From Bacteroidales bacterium UBA6229 (lineage in GTDB: Bacteria > Bacteroidota > Bacteroidia > Bacteroidales > F082), in assembly GCA_002440975.1 (NCBI GenBank), contig DJWN01000135.1, positions 1 through 7,162 on the forward strand: 7,162 nt of DNA, given 5' to 3'. Positions 5,187 through 7,162 of this stretch are shown in pieces; positions within the stretch are counted from its first letter, which is position 1; each line of letters opens with the position of its first letter. The notes beneath the pieces are model-generated. The model was not told the DNA's origin. It searched no databases and saw nothing but the letters and a program-made list of their open reading frames with translations. Position numbers and translations under genes: made by a program.

Positions 5187-7162
5187 ATGAATATTCGATT
5201 ATTATCAAAAGCGTTGGCGGTGGTAGTTTTATCCATTGCTCTAGCGCCTGATCTTCTGGTTGCCCAGGAGATATCCCCTGCCAAAGTGTCAAAAGCTGTG
5301 CATTTTGATGTGTCAAAACCCTTAAATGAAGTTGAGCCTATACCTATGGGTCTGCGCAAACGTGAGTGGAAGAACAAGGTGATCCCCAACAAACTCCATC
5401 TCACCCACGAGCTTGAAAACACGCCTTTGCCCACAGGACCTGATCCGGTATTGCAGAGTAGTCAGCGCAGCATTTCCGGAACACCTCAAATAAACGCCAA
5501 TTTTTCGGGGATAACCAACACCTACGGCGTGGCTCCTCCCGATACCGATGGCGATGTAAGCCACGATCACTATTTCCAAATGGTAAACAGTGGTTTTGCT
5601 ATTTGGGACAAAGAAGGCAACCTGATGTACGGACCGGCCGATAACATCACCCTATGGGACGGATTTCCCGGTCCGTGGTCGAGCACCAACGACGGCGACC
5701 CCATTGTGCTTTACGACGAATACAGCGATAGGTGGATTGCTTCTCAGTTTTCCTTACCCAACTACCCATCCGGTCCTTTTTATGAACTGGTGGCCGTTTC
5801 CGAAACCAACGACCCGTTGGGAGCCTGGTACCGTTACGCTTTTGAATTTGATGCCATGCCTGATTATCCCAAATTCGGCGTGTGGCCTGATGGCTATTAT
5901 TTTACAACCAACTTGTTCAGCAATGGCGGCTTTTCAGGTGGCGGACTGAGTATTCTGGACAGGAGCGCTATGTTGGCCGGAGATCCGGATGCTGAAATGA
6001 TATTCTTTGTTGTTGGCACAAACTGGTCCGACCACAGCAGCTTTCTGCCAGCCGACTCAGATGGAGAAATGATGCCCCCCGAAGGCTCTCCTTCGTTTAT
6101 GGTGAATATGGGCAGTAATCAACTGCGTGTTTACGAAATTATAGTCGATTGGGAAAACACCGCCAATTCAACCATCGAGAAAATTCATACCCTATCTACA
6201 CAGCCCTTCTCAACCAATGGTATTAATATTCAGCAGCCAGGTACAAGTCAAACCCTGAGTACCCTGGCCGGACGACTGATGTACAGGTTACAATACAGGA
6301 ATTTTGGTGATTATCAGGTCATGCTAACCAACCACACGGTGAATGCCGGAAATGGAAAAGCCGGGGTTCGTTGGTATGAACTCCGAAACAGTGGATCGGG
6401 TTGGTCAATATATCAACAAGGAACCTACGCTCCTTCCGATGGCGAAAACCGTTGGATGGCCTCGGTAGCCATGAATCAGGGTGGCGATATTGCTGTTGGG
6501 TATTCAGTTAGCAGTGCCAATACTTATCCCTCTATCCGCATCGCCGGACAGTCGTCGGGTGCGCCTGCCGGATTGGGTATCCTGGATATCGATGAAGCGG
6601 AGATTTATACCGGCACCAAAGCGCAGTCGGGGGTCGATCGTTGGGGCGATTATGCTATGATGTCGGTTGATCCTACTGATGATCAGTCATTTTGGTTTAC
6701 AACCGAATATTCCAACGGAGGTTGGGCATGGCGGACTCAGATTGCGTCTGTCTCTTTTGCTGCGCAACCTGTTTGCGATTTTGAAGCAGATGAAACACTT
6801 ATCCCGGTAGGAGAAACGGTAAATTTCTCCGATCTGACACAAGGTATCCCCACACATTGGAACTGGACTTTTGAAGGTGGAACACCCGCCACTTCAAGCG
6901 AAGAGAATCCTCAAAATATTCAATACAACACCGAAGGAACCTATTCAGTTAAACTGGTGGCCTATAATGCCATCGGCATCGACAGCATCACAAAAGAAAT
7001 GTTCATTGAGGTGAGTTCCACGGTGTTACCTCTTGTTGATTTCGAATCTGACAAAAAAGCAATTTGTTTGGGTGAGTCGGTTCAGTTTACCGACCTAACG
7101 GATTTCAGCCCTGTTTCATGGAATTGGGAGTTTTCGCCCGATGGAGTTACTTTCGTGAACGG
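5187..7162 (+). CDS. Large secreted PKD-domain protein, 5' part (3' end outside window)
   Basis: The frame is open from the ATG at 5187 to the end of the window, giving 658 codons without a stop. The product has a signal peptide (MNIRLLSKALAVVVLSIALA, then PDLLVA; cleavage near Ala26). A linker of about 75 residues is followed by a long conserved region, about residues 103-520. Its landmarks are a PPDTDGDV stretch, NDGDPIVLYDEYSDRW (168-183), PDYPKFGVWPDGYY (225-238), MYRLQYRNFGDYQ (365-377), NRWMASVAM (421-429) and DRWGDYAMMSVDPTDDQSFW (484-503). I recognise this pattern from large secreted bacterial proteins of unassigned function; the repeated strands suggest a beta-propeller-like fold (inference). 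One PKD domain covers about 528-610 (WNWTFEGG, then GTYSVKLVAYNA) and a second starts at about 615 (WNWEF) and is cut off. Cell-surface or extracellular location is likely. A type IX sorting domain may lie beyond the window but is not visible. It is transcribed divergently from the sigma operon. Confidence 0.9.
   Translation, partial: MNIRLLSKALAVVVLSIALAPDLLVAQEISPAKVSKAVHFDVSKPLNEVEPIPMGLRKREWKNKVIPNKLHLTHELENTPLPTGPDPVLQSSQRSISGTPQINANFSGITNTYGVAPPDTDGDVSHDHYFQMVNSGFAIWDKEGNLMYGPADNITLWDGFPGPWSSTNDGDPIVLYDEYSDRWIASQFSLPNYPSGPFYELVAVSETNDPLGAWYRYAFEFDAMPDYPKFGVWPDGYYFTTNLFSNGGFSGGGLSILDRSAMLAGDPDAEMIFFVVGTNWSDHSSFLPADSDGEMMPPEGSPSFMVNMGSNQLRVYEIIVDWENTANSTIEKIHTLSTQPFSTNGINIQQPGTSQTLSTLAGRLMYRLQYRNFGDYQVMLTNHTVNAGNGKAGVRWYELRNSGSGWSIYQQGTYAPSDGENRWMASVAMNQGGDIAVGYSVSSANTYPSIRIAGQSSGAPAGLGILDIDEAEIYTGTKAQSGVDRWGDYAMMSVDPTDDQSFWFTTEYSNGGWAWRTQIASVSFAAQPVCDFEADETLIPVGETVNFSDLTQGIPTHWNWTFEGGTPATSSEENPQNIQYNTEGTYSVKLVAYNAIGIDSITKEMFIEVSSTVLPLVDFESDKKAICLGESVQFTDLTDFSPVSWNWEFSPDGVTFVN

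Noticed and set aside
5041..5579. Three overlapping minus-strand reading frames of 84-91 codons
   Set aside because: Two lie wholly, and one partly, opposite the long plus-strand PKD-protein frame; none has recognisable protein features, while the plus frame has a signal peptide and conserved motifs.
5704..5949. Plus-strand 81-codon frame
   Set aside because: It is a shifted frame inside the PKD-protein gene, whose own frame is continuous and encodes conserved motifs there.

Overview
The window looks like chromosomal DNA from a member of the Bacteroidota, probably a Bacteroidales/Marinilabiliales-type organism (inference). The supporting evidence is two DUF4252 proteins, an ECF sigma/anti-sigma pair with Bacteroidota-style sequence, a large secreted PKD-repeat protein, A-rich start regions without clear Shine-Dalgarno sites, and a TAnnTTTG-type promoter. 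Base composition is moderate and even. I see no mobile element, CRISPR array, tRNA or rRNA.

Layout. Everything from 1 to 4860 is on the minus strand. Read in the direction of transcription, it starts at 4860 with an ECF sigma factor. An anti-sigma-like single-pass membrane protein, two secreted DUF4252 proteins, an ABC-type ATPase and a six-helix ABC-2-type permease follow, ending at 1182. Four of the five junctions in this six-gene run overlap (17, 14, 26 and 8 nt) and the fifth has a 12-nt gap, so it is almost certainly one translationally coupled operon. A second minus-strand unit has its own likely promoter near 1134-1165. It carries a TPR-repeat protein and, 35 nt downstream, the first 63 codons of a P-loop protein (MobB-like) that runs off the left edge.

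On the plus strand, a gene open at the right edge starts at 5187 after a 326-bp AT-rich divergent intergenic region. It encodes at least 658 residues: a signal peptide, a conserved extracellular region of about 420 residues with no assigned function, one full PKD domain and the beginning of a second. I expect more PKD repeats and possibly a type IX secretion sorting domain beyond the window, but cannot see them.

How the genes may work together. A sigma-E-like promoter (GTAACTT, 15-nt spacer, GTCTTC) sits directly before the sigma gene and suggests autoregulation. The sigma factor would be held at the membrane by the anti-sigma protein. When released it would switch on its own operon, producing two exported DUF4252 proteins and an ABC exporter or lipid/peptide-handling transporter. 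This resembles an envelope-stress or antimicrobial-response module whose DUF4252 components have no known function. It is the most interesting part of the window; the operon structure is visible in the sequence, while the function is inferred.
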